A DNA stretch of 64,000 nt from Streptomyces cellulosae. GTDB lineage: Bacteria; Actinomycetota; Actinomycetes; Streptomycetales; Streptomycetaceae. Below, piece after piece: positions 16,948 through 24,815 of this stretch. The notes under the pieces are model-generated. The model was not told where the DNA came from. It did not search any database and saw only the letters and a program-made list of their open reading frames with translations. The DNA is taken from NCBI RefSeq assembly GCF_000721105.1, contig NZ_JOEV01000002.1:558001-622000 (forward strand). Direction: 5' to 3'. How positions within the stretch are numbered: position 1 is the first letter of the stretch; the number at the start of each line of letters is the position of its first letter. Position numbers and translations under genes: made by a program.

Positions 16948-18198
16948 GTGCCCATGCAACCGTGGTTCACCGACGCCAAGTTGGGGATCTTCATCCACTG
17001 GGGCATCTACGCCGTCGACGGCGTCCAGGAGTCCTGGTCGTTCTACGACGACATCGTCCCGCACGACCGGTACATGTCCCAGCTCGACCGCTTCACGGGC
17101 GCCCGATACGACCCGAAGGCCTGGGCGGACCTGTTCGCCCGGGCCGGCGCCAAGTACGCCGTCCTCACCAGCCGTCACCATGACGGCGTGGCCCTGTGGG
17201 ACACCGCGTACGGCGACCTCAACCTCGGCCGCGACTACATCGGCCCCTACGCCGACGCCCTGCGCGAGAAGGGCCTCAAGGTCGGCCTGTACTACTCCCA
17301 CTCCGACTGGAACCACCCCGACTACGCCTCCACCCGCAAGCCCGGCCGCCCGCCGGAGCAGGAGGACAACCGCTACTCCGAGGTCGCGGCCGAGTTCGAG
17401 GACCTGGACGCCTGGGAGCGGTTCATCGCCTACCGCGACGGCCAGATCCACGAACTCGCCTCCCGCTACCGGCCCGACCTCATGTGGTTCGACGGCGAGT
17501 GGGACCGCAGCGAGGAGCAGTGGCGCATCCCCGAACTGGCCGCGCTCATCCGCTCCCACTCGCCCGACGTCGTCTTCAACGCCCGCATGCTCAGCGAGGG
17601 CGACTACGCCACCCCGGAACAGGGCGCTCCCATCGAACCGCCCGACGGGCCCTGGGAGTTGTGCCTGACGATCAACGACTCGTGGGGGTACCAGCACCAC
17701 GACCACAACCACAAGTCGCTCAGCCAGCTGATCCGCTACTTCACCGAGACCATCGGCGGGGGCGGCAACCTGCTGCTCGACGTCGGCCCGATGGAGGACG
17801 GGACCATCCCCGAGCCGCAGGTCGAGCGCCTCGAAGGTCTGGGGGAGTGGATCCGCACGCACTCCGACGCGGTGTACGGGACGGTGCGCGGACTGCCGGC
17901 CGGGCACCACTACGGGCCCAGCACCCTCTCCGCCGACCGCCGCACCCTCTACCTCACCCTGTACGACATCCCGCGCGCCGAGATCGGCGTCCGCGGCCTG
18001 GTCACCCCGGTCCGCAGGGTCACCGTCCTCGGCACCGGCACCGAACTCGCCCACCGGGTCGTCGGCGGACTGCACGAGGCCGTCGGCGTGGTGTGGATCG
18101 ACCCGCCCGCCGAGGGGGACCTCGACCCCTACGCCACCGTGCTCGCGGTCGAGCTGGACGGGGAGCTGGAGCTGTACCGGGGATCGGGGCGGTTCTGA
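16948..18198 (+). CDS. GH29 alpha-L-fucosidase
   Basis: The 416-residue protein starts with WFTDAKLGIFIHWGIYAVDG, the strongly conserved N terminus of the GH29 barrel. LTSRHHDGVALWD and DLMWFDGEWD follow; the Asp in WFDGEW is the expected nucleophile. A short C-terminal beta domain completes it. It has no export signal. It begins with GTG three bases after the GH38 stop (an ATG two codons later is possible), so the two are translationally linked. Release of fucose together with mannose and galactose removal by the neighbours suggests glycan or milk/plant N-glycan use; that is inference. Confidence 0.92.
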   Translation: MPMQPWFTDAKLGIFIHWGIYAVDGVQESWSFYDDIVPHDRYMSQLDRFTGARYDPKAWADLFARAGAKYAVLTSRHHDGVALWDTAYGDLNLGRDYIGPYADALREKGLKVGLYYSHSDWNHPDYASTRKPGRPPEQEDNRYSEVAAEFEDLDAWERFIAYRDGQIHELASRYRPDLMWFDGEWDRSEEQWRIPELAALIRSHSPDVVFNARMLSEGDYATPEQGAPIEPPDGPWELCLTINDSWGYQHHDHNHKSLSQLIRYFTETIGGGGNLLLDVGPMEDGTIPEPQVERLEGLGEWIRTHSDAVYGTVRGLPAGHHYGPSTLSADRRTLYLTLYDIPRAEIGVRGLVTPVRRVTVLGTGTELAHRVVGGLHEAVGVVWIDPPAEGDLDPYATVLAVELDGELELYRGSGRF

Positions 18199-18273
18199 GG
18201 GCGGAACCGACCCATGATTCCGACCCGGAAATGCCCCCTGTCACCGGTCGATCTGCTCCCTGGAGTCGTAGTC

Positions 18274-18529
18274 ATGACGACGAAGAAGAACGAGACCGAG
18301 CAGACCACCCCCTTCGGCGCCCGGCAGGACGGCCGACGTGCTGTTCGTCTTCACACCGGGCGCGGGCCGCTTCGACTACCTGCGCCTGCTCGGCCGGGTG
18401 ATGCGCGGCGAGGCCGATCCGCAGGAGATCAAGGACTCCTCGGAGCGGTTCGACAACCACCGCGTCGAATCGCCGCCAGTCCGGTGTGGCACGAGGCGCT
18501 CGCGCACGGGGCTGAAGCACGTCGGGTGA
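18274..18529 (+). pseudogene. Decayed small ORF, possibly cupin-like tail
   Basis: A good ribosome binding site (CTGGAG) precedes ATG 18274 and MTTKKNETEQTTPFGARQDG. The protein-like text then continues in another frame from about 18335 (VLFVFTPGAGRFDYLRLLG, EIKDSSERFDNHRVESP) and returns to the first frame near 18475 (SPVWHEALAHG). At least two frameshifts are therefore needed to read one protein. The segment reminds me of the C-terminal end of small cupin-type proteins, but I cannot confirm that. The rest of 18199-18681 holds no other gene. Confidence 0.4.
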
Positions 18530-18593
18530 ACCCGGCACCCGCGCGGTGCCGGGGACCCGGCGTGCTCGGCGGGTGAACCCGGACATGACGGAG

Positions 18594-18650
18594 GCGCCCC
18601 ACAGGGCGCGGGGCTGTGTCCATATGCGGCTCCGCCGCGTGGGCGCGATC
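18594..18650. repeat. Streptomyces-type intergenic repeat with hairpins
   Basis: GCGCCC CACA GGGCGC (18594-18609) is a perfect stem, followed by a GGGGCTGTGTCCATATGCGG run and a second stem GCGGC TCC GCCGC (18626-18638), then GTGGGCGCGA. I recognise this wording as a sequence that recurs in intergenic spaces of many Streptomyces genomes. It may end the fucosidase transcript. Copy number in this genome cannot be checked from one window. Confidence 0.5.
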
Positions 18651-18681
18651 GACCCCGGACGACCCGCGGCCGGCCGACAAC

Positions 18682-19815
18682 CTAAAGCGGCAGAACAGTC
18701 GCCGCCCCGGTCCTCACCGAGGAAACCGCAGCCGCCTCCGCGTCCACAGGTGCCCGCTCCACCACCAAAGGCGCCGACTGGGACGGCAACGACACCGCCC
18801 TCAGCTGCCGCGGACCCGACACCACCGTGTAGTCCTGCCCCAGGAACGGCGGAGTCACCTCACCGGGATCCTCGCCGAGCGCCAGCTGCACCGCCGCCCA
18901 GGGCGCGTTGACCCCGCACAGCGACAGCTGGTGCAGGCCGCCCGCCGGACGTGTGTTGACGTCCATCAGGACCGGCGTGTCGCCGAACATCCGGAACTGG
19001 ATGTTGGACAGGTAGTGCAGTCCGAAGCCCTCCGCGATCCTCCGTGCCGGCTCCAGCCACTGCTCGGAGAGCGTGAACCCGCGCCGCCGGCCGTTCTTGG
19101 TGCGGCCTATGGCCATACGGATCCGGTTGTCGGGGCCGGTGAGGCAGTCCACCGACACCTCCGGCTGCTCGAGACGCGGCATCACCAGCCAGTCCACCGC
19201 CTCCTCGGCCTGCTCCAGCGCTTCGAGCACCAGGTCGAGCGGGACGTACGGACTCGGGAAGCCGTTGAGCTGCATGAGCGAGAAGGGGGAGCGCGTGATC
19301 ACGCGGAAGCCCACCCCGCCCGCGCCGGACGCCGGCTTGAAGCACGCCTTGTGTCCGTCCGCCTCCAACTCCTCGACGGCGGCGACCAGTTCGTCCGCCG
19401 ATCGCACCCGCCACCACGGCGGTACGGGGGTCCCGATCGCCTGGACGGCCTCGTAGGCGATCACCTTGTCGTGGAAGACGGCCACGGCCTCCGGCGGCGG
19501 CGCGAGCAGCGCCGTACCGGCCGCCTCGAAGTCGGCGCGGTGCGCCACGATCGCCGCCTGCTGCAGCCGGGGCACGAACACGTCGATGCCGCGGCGTACG
19601 CACTGGTCCAGCGCGTACTCGACGTAAGCGGCCGGGGACAGGCCCTCGGGCTCCAGGTCGGCGGTGTCGGCGGCGGCCAGCACGGGGGAGTCGGCGTCAC
19701 CGTGTGTCGCATGGATCTCCACGGCGCGGTCGCTGGGATTTCTCCGCAGCTGGTCCATGAAGAACACGTTCTCCGCGTACGTGCGGTTGAGCCAGACGCG
19801 TACGCGAGAGACCAT
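18682..19815 (-). CDS. ATP-grasp domain protein
   Basis: The 377-residue protein has an ATP-grasp layout. An N-terminal Rossmann-like part (RVRVWLNRTYAENVFFM) is followed by VFHDKVIAYEAVQ and HKACFKPASGAGGVGFRVI, the lysine and glycine-rich ATP loop. LVMPRLEQPEVSVDCLTG comes next, and VLMDVNTRPAGGLHQ carries the Mg-binding Asp/Asn. These enzymes join a carboxylate to an amine or thiol using ATP. The gene stands alone, with no recognisable partner or peptide precursor, so substrates are unknown. ATG has an AAAGGCGG site. Fold confidence is high; function is open. Confidence 0.83.
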   Translation of the reverse strand: MVSRVRVWLNRTYAENVFFMDQLRRNPSDRAVEIHATHGDADSPVLAAADTADLEPEGLSPAAYVEYALDQCVRRGIDVFVPRLQQAAIVAHRADFEAAGTALLAPPPEAVAVFHDKVIAYEAVQAIGTPVPPWWRVRSADELVAAVEELEADGHKACFKPASGAGGVGFRVITRSPFSLMQLNGFPSPYVPLDLVLEALEQAEEAVDWLVMPRLEQPEVSVDCLTGPDNRIRMAIGRTKNGRRRGFTLSEQWLEPARRIAEGFGLHYLSNIQFRMFGDTPVLMDVNTRPAGGLHQLSLCGVNAPWAAVQLALGEDPGEVTPPFLGQDYTVVSGPRQLRAVSLPSQSAPLVVERAPVDAEAAAVSSVRTGAATVLPL

Positions 19816-19983
19816 GCAGGCCGCCTTTCAAGGTTCGCGGGCAGGGCGAAGCAGGCCCGTGCCCGGGCAGGGTGGTGTGGAGGTACACCGAACCGCCCCC
19901 GTGCGAAGGGACGTCATGGCGGTGGTGTTGGGGCGATCATACGGCGTCCCAGAGGCCTCGCGTGCAACGTGCGTGTTACGGAA

Positions 19984-20051
19984 TTCCCGATCATGTGGAC
20001 GCCGCTTTCCCGATCATGTGGACGTGGTTTCCGCGATCACGCGCACGCGGT
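19984..20051. repeat. Three 22-23 bp tandem repeats in an intergenic region
   Basis: Three head-to-tail units lie at 19984-20006, 20007-20028 and 20029-20051. The first two share an exact TTCCCGATCATGTGGACG; the third is diverged (TTCCGCGATCACGCGCACG), and a fourth start TTCCGC follows. They are inside the 410-base gap (19816-20225) between the divergent ATP-grasp and phosphoesterase genes, where nothing else was recognised. A protein-binding array upstream of either gene is possible. Confidence 0.65.
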
Positions 20052-20225
20052 TTCCGCCAGCGTGTCCACCCTCCCGGTGCGGGCACCGTACCGGCGCGGG
20101 CCACGGCGGCCGGCGTGGCGGAGATCGGCGCGAGCGGCGAAGATCGACTGACGGGATACGCCCTTGTCCTCGGGACCGCGGGTGTGTTCTCGTGGTGACA
20201 TTCGTGAGTCCGGAAGGGGCGAGAG

Positions 20226-21086
20226 GTGACGTCGACGGCCGGCGGTGCCGGGCAGCTGCTGGCCATCAGCGACCTGCACATCGGCTACGAGGAGAACCGC
20301 GCGCTGGTCGAACGGATGCGGCCGGAGAGTGACGACGACTGGCTGCTGGTGGCCGGTGACGTCGCGGAGACGGTGGCCGACATCCACTGGGCCCTCAGGA
20401 CGCTCGCGGGCCGCTTCCACAAGGTCGTGTGGGCCCCGGGCAACCACGAACTGTGGACCCACCCCAAGGACACCGTCACCCTGCGCGGCCTCGCCCGCTA
20501 CGAACACCTCGTCGACCTGTGCCGGGACCTCGGCGTGACCACACCCGAGGACCCCTACCCGATCTGGAACGGCCCCGGCGGGCCGGTCGCGGTGGCCCCG
20601 CTGTTCCTGCTGTACGACTACTCCTTCCTGCCGGCCGGCTGCGCCACCAAGGAGGAGGGGCTGGAGTACGCGCACGGCACGGGCATCGTCTGCAACGACG
20701 AGTTCCTGCTGCACCCCGACCCCTATCCGACCCGCGAGGCCTGGTGCCGGGCCCGGGTCGCCGAGACCGAACGCCGGCTCACCGCACTGCCCGACCACCT
20801 GCCCGTGGTCCTCGTCAACCACTACCCGCTGGACCGGCACCCGACGGACGTCCTGTGGTACCCCGAGTTCGCCATGTGGTGCGGCACCCGCCTCACCGCC
20901 GACTGGCACCGCAGGTTCCGCGTCGCGACCATGGTCTACGGCCATCTGCACATCCCGCGCACCACCTGGCACGAGGGTGTCCGTTTCGAGGAGGTGTCGG
21001 TGGGCTACCCCCGCGAGTGGAGCAAACGCACCGAGCCGCCGGGGCGGCTGCGCCGCATCCTGCCCCAGGAGGTCGGGGCGCGGTGA
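20226..21086 (+). CDS. pptH: Metallophosphoesterase, PptH-like phosphopantetheinyl hydrolase candidate
   Basis: The 286-residue protein has a full calcineurin-type metal site: AISDLHIGYEENRALV (DxH), VAGDVAET (GD), APGNHELW (GNHE), VLVNHYPLDRHP and VYGHLHIPRT (GHxH). It starts with GTG behind GGGGCGAGAG. Its stop overlaps the GTG of a phosphopantetheinyl transferase gene by four bases. In Mycobacterium tuberculosis the same pair (Rv2795c PptH and Rv2794c PptT) forms an operon in which PptH removes the phosphopantetheine arm that PptT adds to carrier proteins. The order and overlap here make PptH the best candidate. The enzyme family is certain; the hydrolase role is inferred from context. Confidence 0.85.
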   Translation: MTSTAGGAGQLLAISDLHIGYEENRALVERMRPESDDDWLLVAGDVAETVADIHWALRTLAGRFHKVVWAPGNHELWTHPKDTVTLRGLARYEHLVDLCRDLGVTTPEDPYPIWNGPGGPVAVAPLFLLYDYSFLPAGCATKEEGLEYAHGTGIVCNDEFLLHPDPYPTREAWCRARVAETERRLTALPDHLPVVLVNHYPLDRHPTDVLWYPEFAMWCGTRLTADWHRRFRVATMVYGHLHIPRTTWHEGVRFEEVSVGYPREWSKRTEPPGRLRRILPQEVGAR

Positions 21087-21763
21087 TCGAGGAACTGCTG
21101 CCGGACTCCGTGGTGACCGTCGAGGCGTACGGCCACGACGAGGCCGAGAACACGCGCCTGTACCCCGAGGAAGAGGCCGTCGTGGCGCGGGCGGTCCCCA
21201 AGCGCCGCCGTGAGTTCACCGTCGTACGCTCCTGCGCCCGCCGGGCCATGGAGAAGCTCGGAGTGCCGCCGCAGCCCGTCCTGCCCGGGGAGCGCGGTGC
21301 CCCGCGGTGGCCCGCCGGACTGACCGGCAGCATGACCCACTGCGACGGATACTGCGCCGCCGCCCTGGTCCGCGCCACCGACCTGGCCTCCCTCGGCATC
21401 GACGCCGAACCCGACGGGCCGCTCCCGGAAGGGGTCCTGGACGCGGTGTCGCTGCCCCAGGAACGCGAGCGCCTGCTCCGCCTCGCCGACGGCCACCCCG
21501 CGATCCACTGGGACCGGCTCCTGTTCAGCGCCAAGGAGTCCGTCTACAAGGCGTGGTTCCCCCTCACCCAGCAGTGGCTGGACTTCTCCGAGGCCGACAT
21601 CGACATCCGTGTGGACGACGCGCAGACGCCGCAGGGCTCCTTCCGCGCCGAACTCCTCGTGCCCGGACCGGTGGTCGGCACCCGCCGGCTCGGGCACTTC
21701 GACGGTCGCTGGACCATCGGGCGCGCACTGGTGGCGACGTCCGTCACCGTGCCGCACGACTGA
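21083..21763 (+). CDS. pptT: 4'-phosphopantetheinyl transferase, PptT/EntD type
   Basis: The 226-residue enzyme transfers phosphopantetheine from CoA to a serine of acyl and peptidyl carrier proteins, activating fatty-acid, polyketide and nonribosomal peptide synthases. LGIDAEPDGPLP (Asp107 and Glu109) and FSAKESVYKAWFP (Glu152, Lys) are the Mg- and CoA-binding motifs. Its length and the stretch EEEAVVARAVPKRRREF match what I recall of mycobacterial PptT (227 residues) closely. GTG start is fixed by the GTGA overlap with the phosphoesterase gene; the longer ORF upstream is a shadow. It is a likely genome-wide activator, since no synthase gene is nearby. Confidence 0.94.
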   Translation: MIEELLPDSVVTVEAYGHDEAENTRLYPEEEAVVARAVPKRRREFTVVRSCARRAMEKLGVPPQPVLPGERGAPRWPAGLTGSMTHCDGYCAAALVRATDLASLGIDAEPDGPLPEGVLDAVSLPQERERLLRLADGHPAIHWDRLLFSAKESVYKAWFPLTQQWLDFSEADIDIRVDDAQTPQGSFRAELLVPGPVVGTRRLGHFDGRWTIGRALVATSVTVPHD

Positions 21764-21797
21764 CGTACGGCACGGCACGGCCCATGACGCGCGGCCG

Positions 21798-22037
21798 TTA
21801 GGGTTCCGGTGGGCACCAGGTGGCCAGCAGCCGGAAGAACGCCTCCTCGTTGCCCGTCAGCCCTGCCTCGGCCAGGGCCTGTTCGGCCTCGGCGAGTACG
21901 GCGGGCGGTACGACAGGTGGCCGGCCGGCGTCGGGCGGGCCGGGGGCCACGTCGAACGCGGCCCGCACTGTGTGCAGCAGCCTCAGATAGGCCTGGACGG
22001 CGGTGCGCTCGCGGTCGGTCAGTACGGCGGTGGGCAT
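21798..22037 (-). CDS. Small hypothetical protein, 79 aa
   Basis: I do not recognise this family. The predicted 79-residue product starts at MPTAVLTDRERTAVQAYLRL and ends NEEAFFRLLATWCPPEP. It looks helical, acidic and cytoplasmic, with no signal or membrane segment. The start is the internal ATG behind CGGGGAGAGC; the ORF extension to 22127 is proline/arginine-rich and unlikely. The gene faces the PptT gene and is divergent from the alpha/beta hydrolase. G/C-rich third positions support real coding. Confidence 0.6.
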   Translation of the reverse strand: MPTAVLTDRERTAVQAYLRLLHTVRAAFDVAPGPPDAGRPPVVPPAVLAEAEQALAEAGLTGNEEAFFRLLATWCPPEP

Positions 22038-22248
22038 CGGGCGGCTCTCCCCGGGTCGTGGTCGTGCGTTGCCTTTCCAGCTTGCCGTCCACCACTGACA
22101 ATCCGGTCCCGCCGCGACCCATCGCACGCCGGCGCGCCCCCTTAGCGGAGGTGAAACCTCGCCGAAATCCCCCGGGGAAATGCCGCTCTACGCTGGGTTG
22201 AACGATTTTCGGCCGACCTTCGCGGCCGGCGGAACAGGAGGCGAGCAC

Positions 22249-23286
22249 ATGGTCGACGCCCCGCGACGGCGCCCGGAGCGCACCGCGCGGCTGCGCTCCG
22301 TGGGCGAGGCGGAACTCCGGCTCAGGCACCGCGTCGTGCACGGCTACCGCCGCGCCTTCCGGATGGCCGGCCAGGGCCCGCCGCTCGTCCTCATCCACGG
22401 CATCGGGGACTCCTCCGCGACGTGGGCCGAGCTGATTCCCGACCTCGCCCGCACCCACACCGTCATCGCCCCCGACCTCCTCGGCCACGGTGCCTCCGAC
22501 AAACCCCGCGCCGACTACTCGGTGGCCGCATACGCCAACGGGGTACGCGACCTGCTCACCACCCTCGGCATCGAGTCCGCGACCCTCGTCGGCCACTCGC
22601 TGGGCGGGGGAGTGGCCATGCAGTTCGCCTACCAGTTCCCCGAGCGCACCGAGCGGCTCATCCTGGTCAGCGCGGGCGGTGTGGGCCGCGAGGTCAACCC
22701 CGTGCTGCGGCTGGTCTCGCTGCCCGGCGCCCATCTGATGCTGTCCACACTGCGCCTGCCCGGTATGCGGCTCCAGGTCGGCCTGGCGGTACGGCTGATG
22801 AAGCTCCTCGACACCGACCTCGGCCAGGACGCCCCGGAGTTGCTGACGCTCGTGGACGCGCTGCCCGACGAGACCTCCCGCAACGCCTTCATCCGCACCC
22901 TGCGCGCGGTCGTCGACTGGCGCGGACAGGTCGTGACCATGCTGGACCGCTGCTACCTCACCGAGGGCATGCCGACCATGCTGCTGTGGGGCGATCGGGA
23001 CAGCGTGGTGCCGGTGCGCCACGCGTTCGGCGCGCACGAGGCGATGCCGGGCAGCCGACTGGAGATCTTCGAGGGCGCCGGGCACTTCCCGTTCCACAAC
23101 GACCCCGCCCGCTTCGTGTCCCTCGTCGAGGAGTTCACCGCCACCACCGACCCCGCCGACTGGAGCCGCGAGCACTGGCGCGACCTCCTGTGCGAGGGGC
23201 GTCCCGTCGTGGGCCGCCCGGACAGTGCCCACAACCGTGCGCGGGACCGCGACCTGCGAGAGGCGAGCGAACGCAGCGCGACCTGA
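22249..23286 (+). CDS. Alpha/beta hydrolase
   Basis: The 345-residue protein has the classic hydrolase order: oxyanion HGIGDSSATW, nucleophile elbow LVGHSLGGGVAMQFA (Ser), WGDRDSVVPV (Asp region) and GAGHFPFHNDP (catalytic His). It is cytoplasmic, with no signal peptide. The start was set at ATG 22249, eight bases after an AGGAGG site, rather than the upstream ATG 22180. Close relatives are annotated as generic esterases, epoxide hydrolases or haloperoxidase-like enzymes; nothing here narrows the substrate. It stands alone, convergent with the ImmA-type gene. Confidence 0.9.
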   Translation: MVDAPRRRPERTARLRSVGEAELRLRHRVVHGYRRAFRMAGQGPPLVLIHGIGDSSATWAELIPDLARTHTVIAPDLLGHGASDKPRADYSVAAYANGVRDLLTTLGIESATLVGHSLGGGVAMQFAYQFPERTERLILVSAGGVGREVNPVLRLVSLPGAHLMLSTLRLPGMRLQVGLAVRLMKLLDTDLGQDAPELLTLVDALPDETSRNAFIRTLRAVVDWRGQVVTMLDRCYLTEGMPTMLLWGDRDSVVPVRHAFGAHEAMPGSRLEIFEGAGHFPFHNDPARFVSLVEEFTATTDPADWSREHWRDLLCEGRPVVGRPDSAHNRARDRDLREASERSAT

Positions 23287-23354
23287 CGCGCACCGCGGTG
23301 GGCTCGGCACCGCGGTGCGCTCAGGGGTGGCGCGGGGCGGCCTCGGGGGCGGAC

Positions 23355-23912
23355 TCAGCCCTGCGGCCCCAGGTAGCCGAGCGAGGCCTCGATCCGGCCC
23401 GCCAGGTGGTCCCGGGGCACGGGTCCCCGCGACGACGAACCCGACAGCCACGTACGGCACTTGCTCGCCAACAGCAGGCCGAAGGTCTCGGCCTCCTTCT
23501 CGTCGGCGCGGTCGAACCGGCTGCGGGCGGCGACCTGGAGGACCGTCGCGCTCAGGTCTGCCTCGTCGTGCTCGTCGTGCAGCAACCGGGCCGCGACCGC
23601 GGCGCCCTCGACGTGATGACCGTGGTGGCCGGCCTTCATGTGCCACAGCTCGTGACCGAGGATCACCAACTGGTGGTCGGGAGCGGTGCGTTCCTCGATC
23701 ACGACGAGGTCCTGCTCGGCCATGTCGAGCCACAGTCCGCTGGCGGTGCCGGGCGGGAAGGCGGCCGTCCGGTACAGGACGGGGCGGCCGCGGCGTCTGC
23801 TCATCCCGTCGCACAGCGCGCCGTACAGGTCGGCGGGCCGCGCCGGTGCGGGAAGGGACAGCTCTTCCACCAACTCGCCGCACAGGCGGCGCATTTCCCT
23901 GCCGATGCCCAC
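23355..23912 (-). CDS. ImmA/IrrE-type zinc metallopeptidase
   Basis: The 185-residue product carries VILGHELWHMKAGHHGHH near residue 87, an HExxH zinc-protease motif of the ImmA/IrrE family (Peptidase M78). These proteins commonly cut or inactivate a partner XRE repressor and so relieve repression. The GTG start at 23912 follows a GGGGGAG site five bases away and lies 14 bases after the stop of the XRE gene upstream, so the two form a regulator-protease pair. The longer ORF to 23972 lies inside the XRE gene. Target and trigger are not visible. Confidence 0.82.
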   Translation of the reverse strand: MGIGREMRRLCGELVEELSLPAPARPADLYGALCDGMSRRRGRPVLYRTAAFPPGTASGLWLDMAEQDLVVIEERTAPDHQLVILGHELWHMKAGHHGHHVEGAAVAARLLHDEHDEADLSATVLQVAARSRFDRADEKEAETFGLLLASKCRTWLSGSSSRGPVPRDHLAGRIEASLGYLGPQG

Positions 23913-23926
23913 AGTTCTCCCCCGGA

Positions 23927-24577
23927 TCAGGACTCGGGCCGCTTGACGCTCTCCAGGAGCATGTCCAGCCACTCCGCGACCTTGTCACGGTGCTGGTCGG
24001 TGGGCAGCTGCGCGGCCCGCCAGGCGATCCCGCGGACGCCGTGGTCCTGCAGCAGCCGCTCCAGCGGGTCGTCGAGGGCCGCGGCCGCCTCGCGTTCGGC
24101 GAGCTTCTGCAACAGCTCCTGCTCGGTGCGCTGGAGGGCACCCGCGAGCGCCTCGGGATCCTCGGCCGTCAGGAACCCGGCGTGCACCCGGAAGAAGCGC
24201 TGGAGGGCGTCGCAGTGCTCCATCGTGGGCCGCCGGTCGCCGTTGATCAGTGCTCCGGCCTGCTGCCGGGACATGCCCGCGCCGTCCGCGATCTCCTGCT
24301 GGGTGTACCGGCGCCCGTTCGGCTTGAGCCGGGTGCGCCGCAGCAGGTCCAGACGCTGCAGGAACCGTGCCTGCACATCGGGTTCACCGGCGGGCCGGCC
24401 GCTGAGCAGGGCCTTGACCACGGGCTCGGGAACGCCGGAGGCGACGGACAGGCCGGCGGTGCCGAAGACCTCCGCGTGCGGTACGCCGAGCCGGTCGGCC
24501 AGTGCGACGACGCGGGCGACGACGGCGGACAGCACAGCCGAGGCCGCCTCGCCGGGATCCTCGAAGCCAACCGACAC
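23927..24577 (-). CDS. XRE-family transcriptional regulator
   Basis: The 216-residue protein contains a helix-turn-helix near residues 65-110 (YTQQEIADGAGMSRQQAGALING), preceded by an N-terminal segment and followed by a helical C-terminal part. I set the start at GTG 24577, seven bases after AGGAGAT; a GTG at 24604 is the alternative. The ImmA-type protease gene follows after 14 bases. Two perfect 11-base repeats lie about 30 bases upstream of the start and could be its operator. Similar XRE/ImmA pairs in Streptomyces are largely uncharacterised. Confidence 0.82.
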   Translation of the reverse strand: MSVGFEDPGEAASAVLSAVVARVVALADRLGVPHAEVFGTAGLSVASGVPEPVVKALLSGRPAGEPDVQARFLQRLDLLRRTRLKPNGRRYTQQEIADGAGMSRQQAGALINGDRRPTMEHCDALQRFFRVHAGFLTAEDPEALAGALQRTEQELLQKLAEREAAAALDDPLERLLQDHGVRGIAWRAAQLPTDQHRDKVAEWLDMLLESVKRPES

Positions 24578-24605
24578 CGACAGATCTCCTACGTCTTCTC
24601 TCACT

Positions 24606-24627
24606 GGCTTCTCACAGGCTTCTCACA
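24606..24627. promoter_or_regulatory. Two 11-bp tandem repeats upstream of XRE gene
   Basis: GGCTTCTCACA occurs twice without a gap (24606-24616 and 24617-24627). Eleven bases is close to one DNA turn, so two protein subunits could bind the same face. A partial third copy (CTTCTCTCACT) lies at 24595-24605. Autoregulation by the XRE protein is inferred. Confidence 0.4.
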
Positions 24628-24815
24628 AGCGGTTGCCGTGAACTTCCCGGAGAGTAGCCCGTCGTTCGAACTCACATCCAGGTCTCGCCACAACTGTGGC
24701 CTATTTCAGCCGTCAACCGGCACGAAATGCCACGATAGTTGACACCGCTCGCGTCGGGGAAGCAGGATCAAGGGCGCCGCGTGAAGGCCGCATAGGCAAG
24801 AGGGGTGACCTCCCG

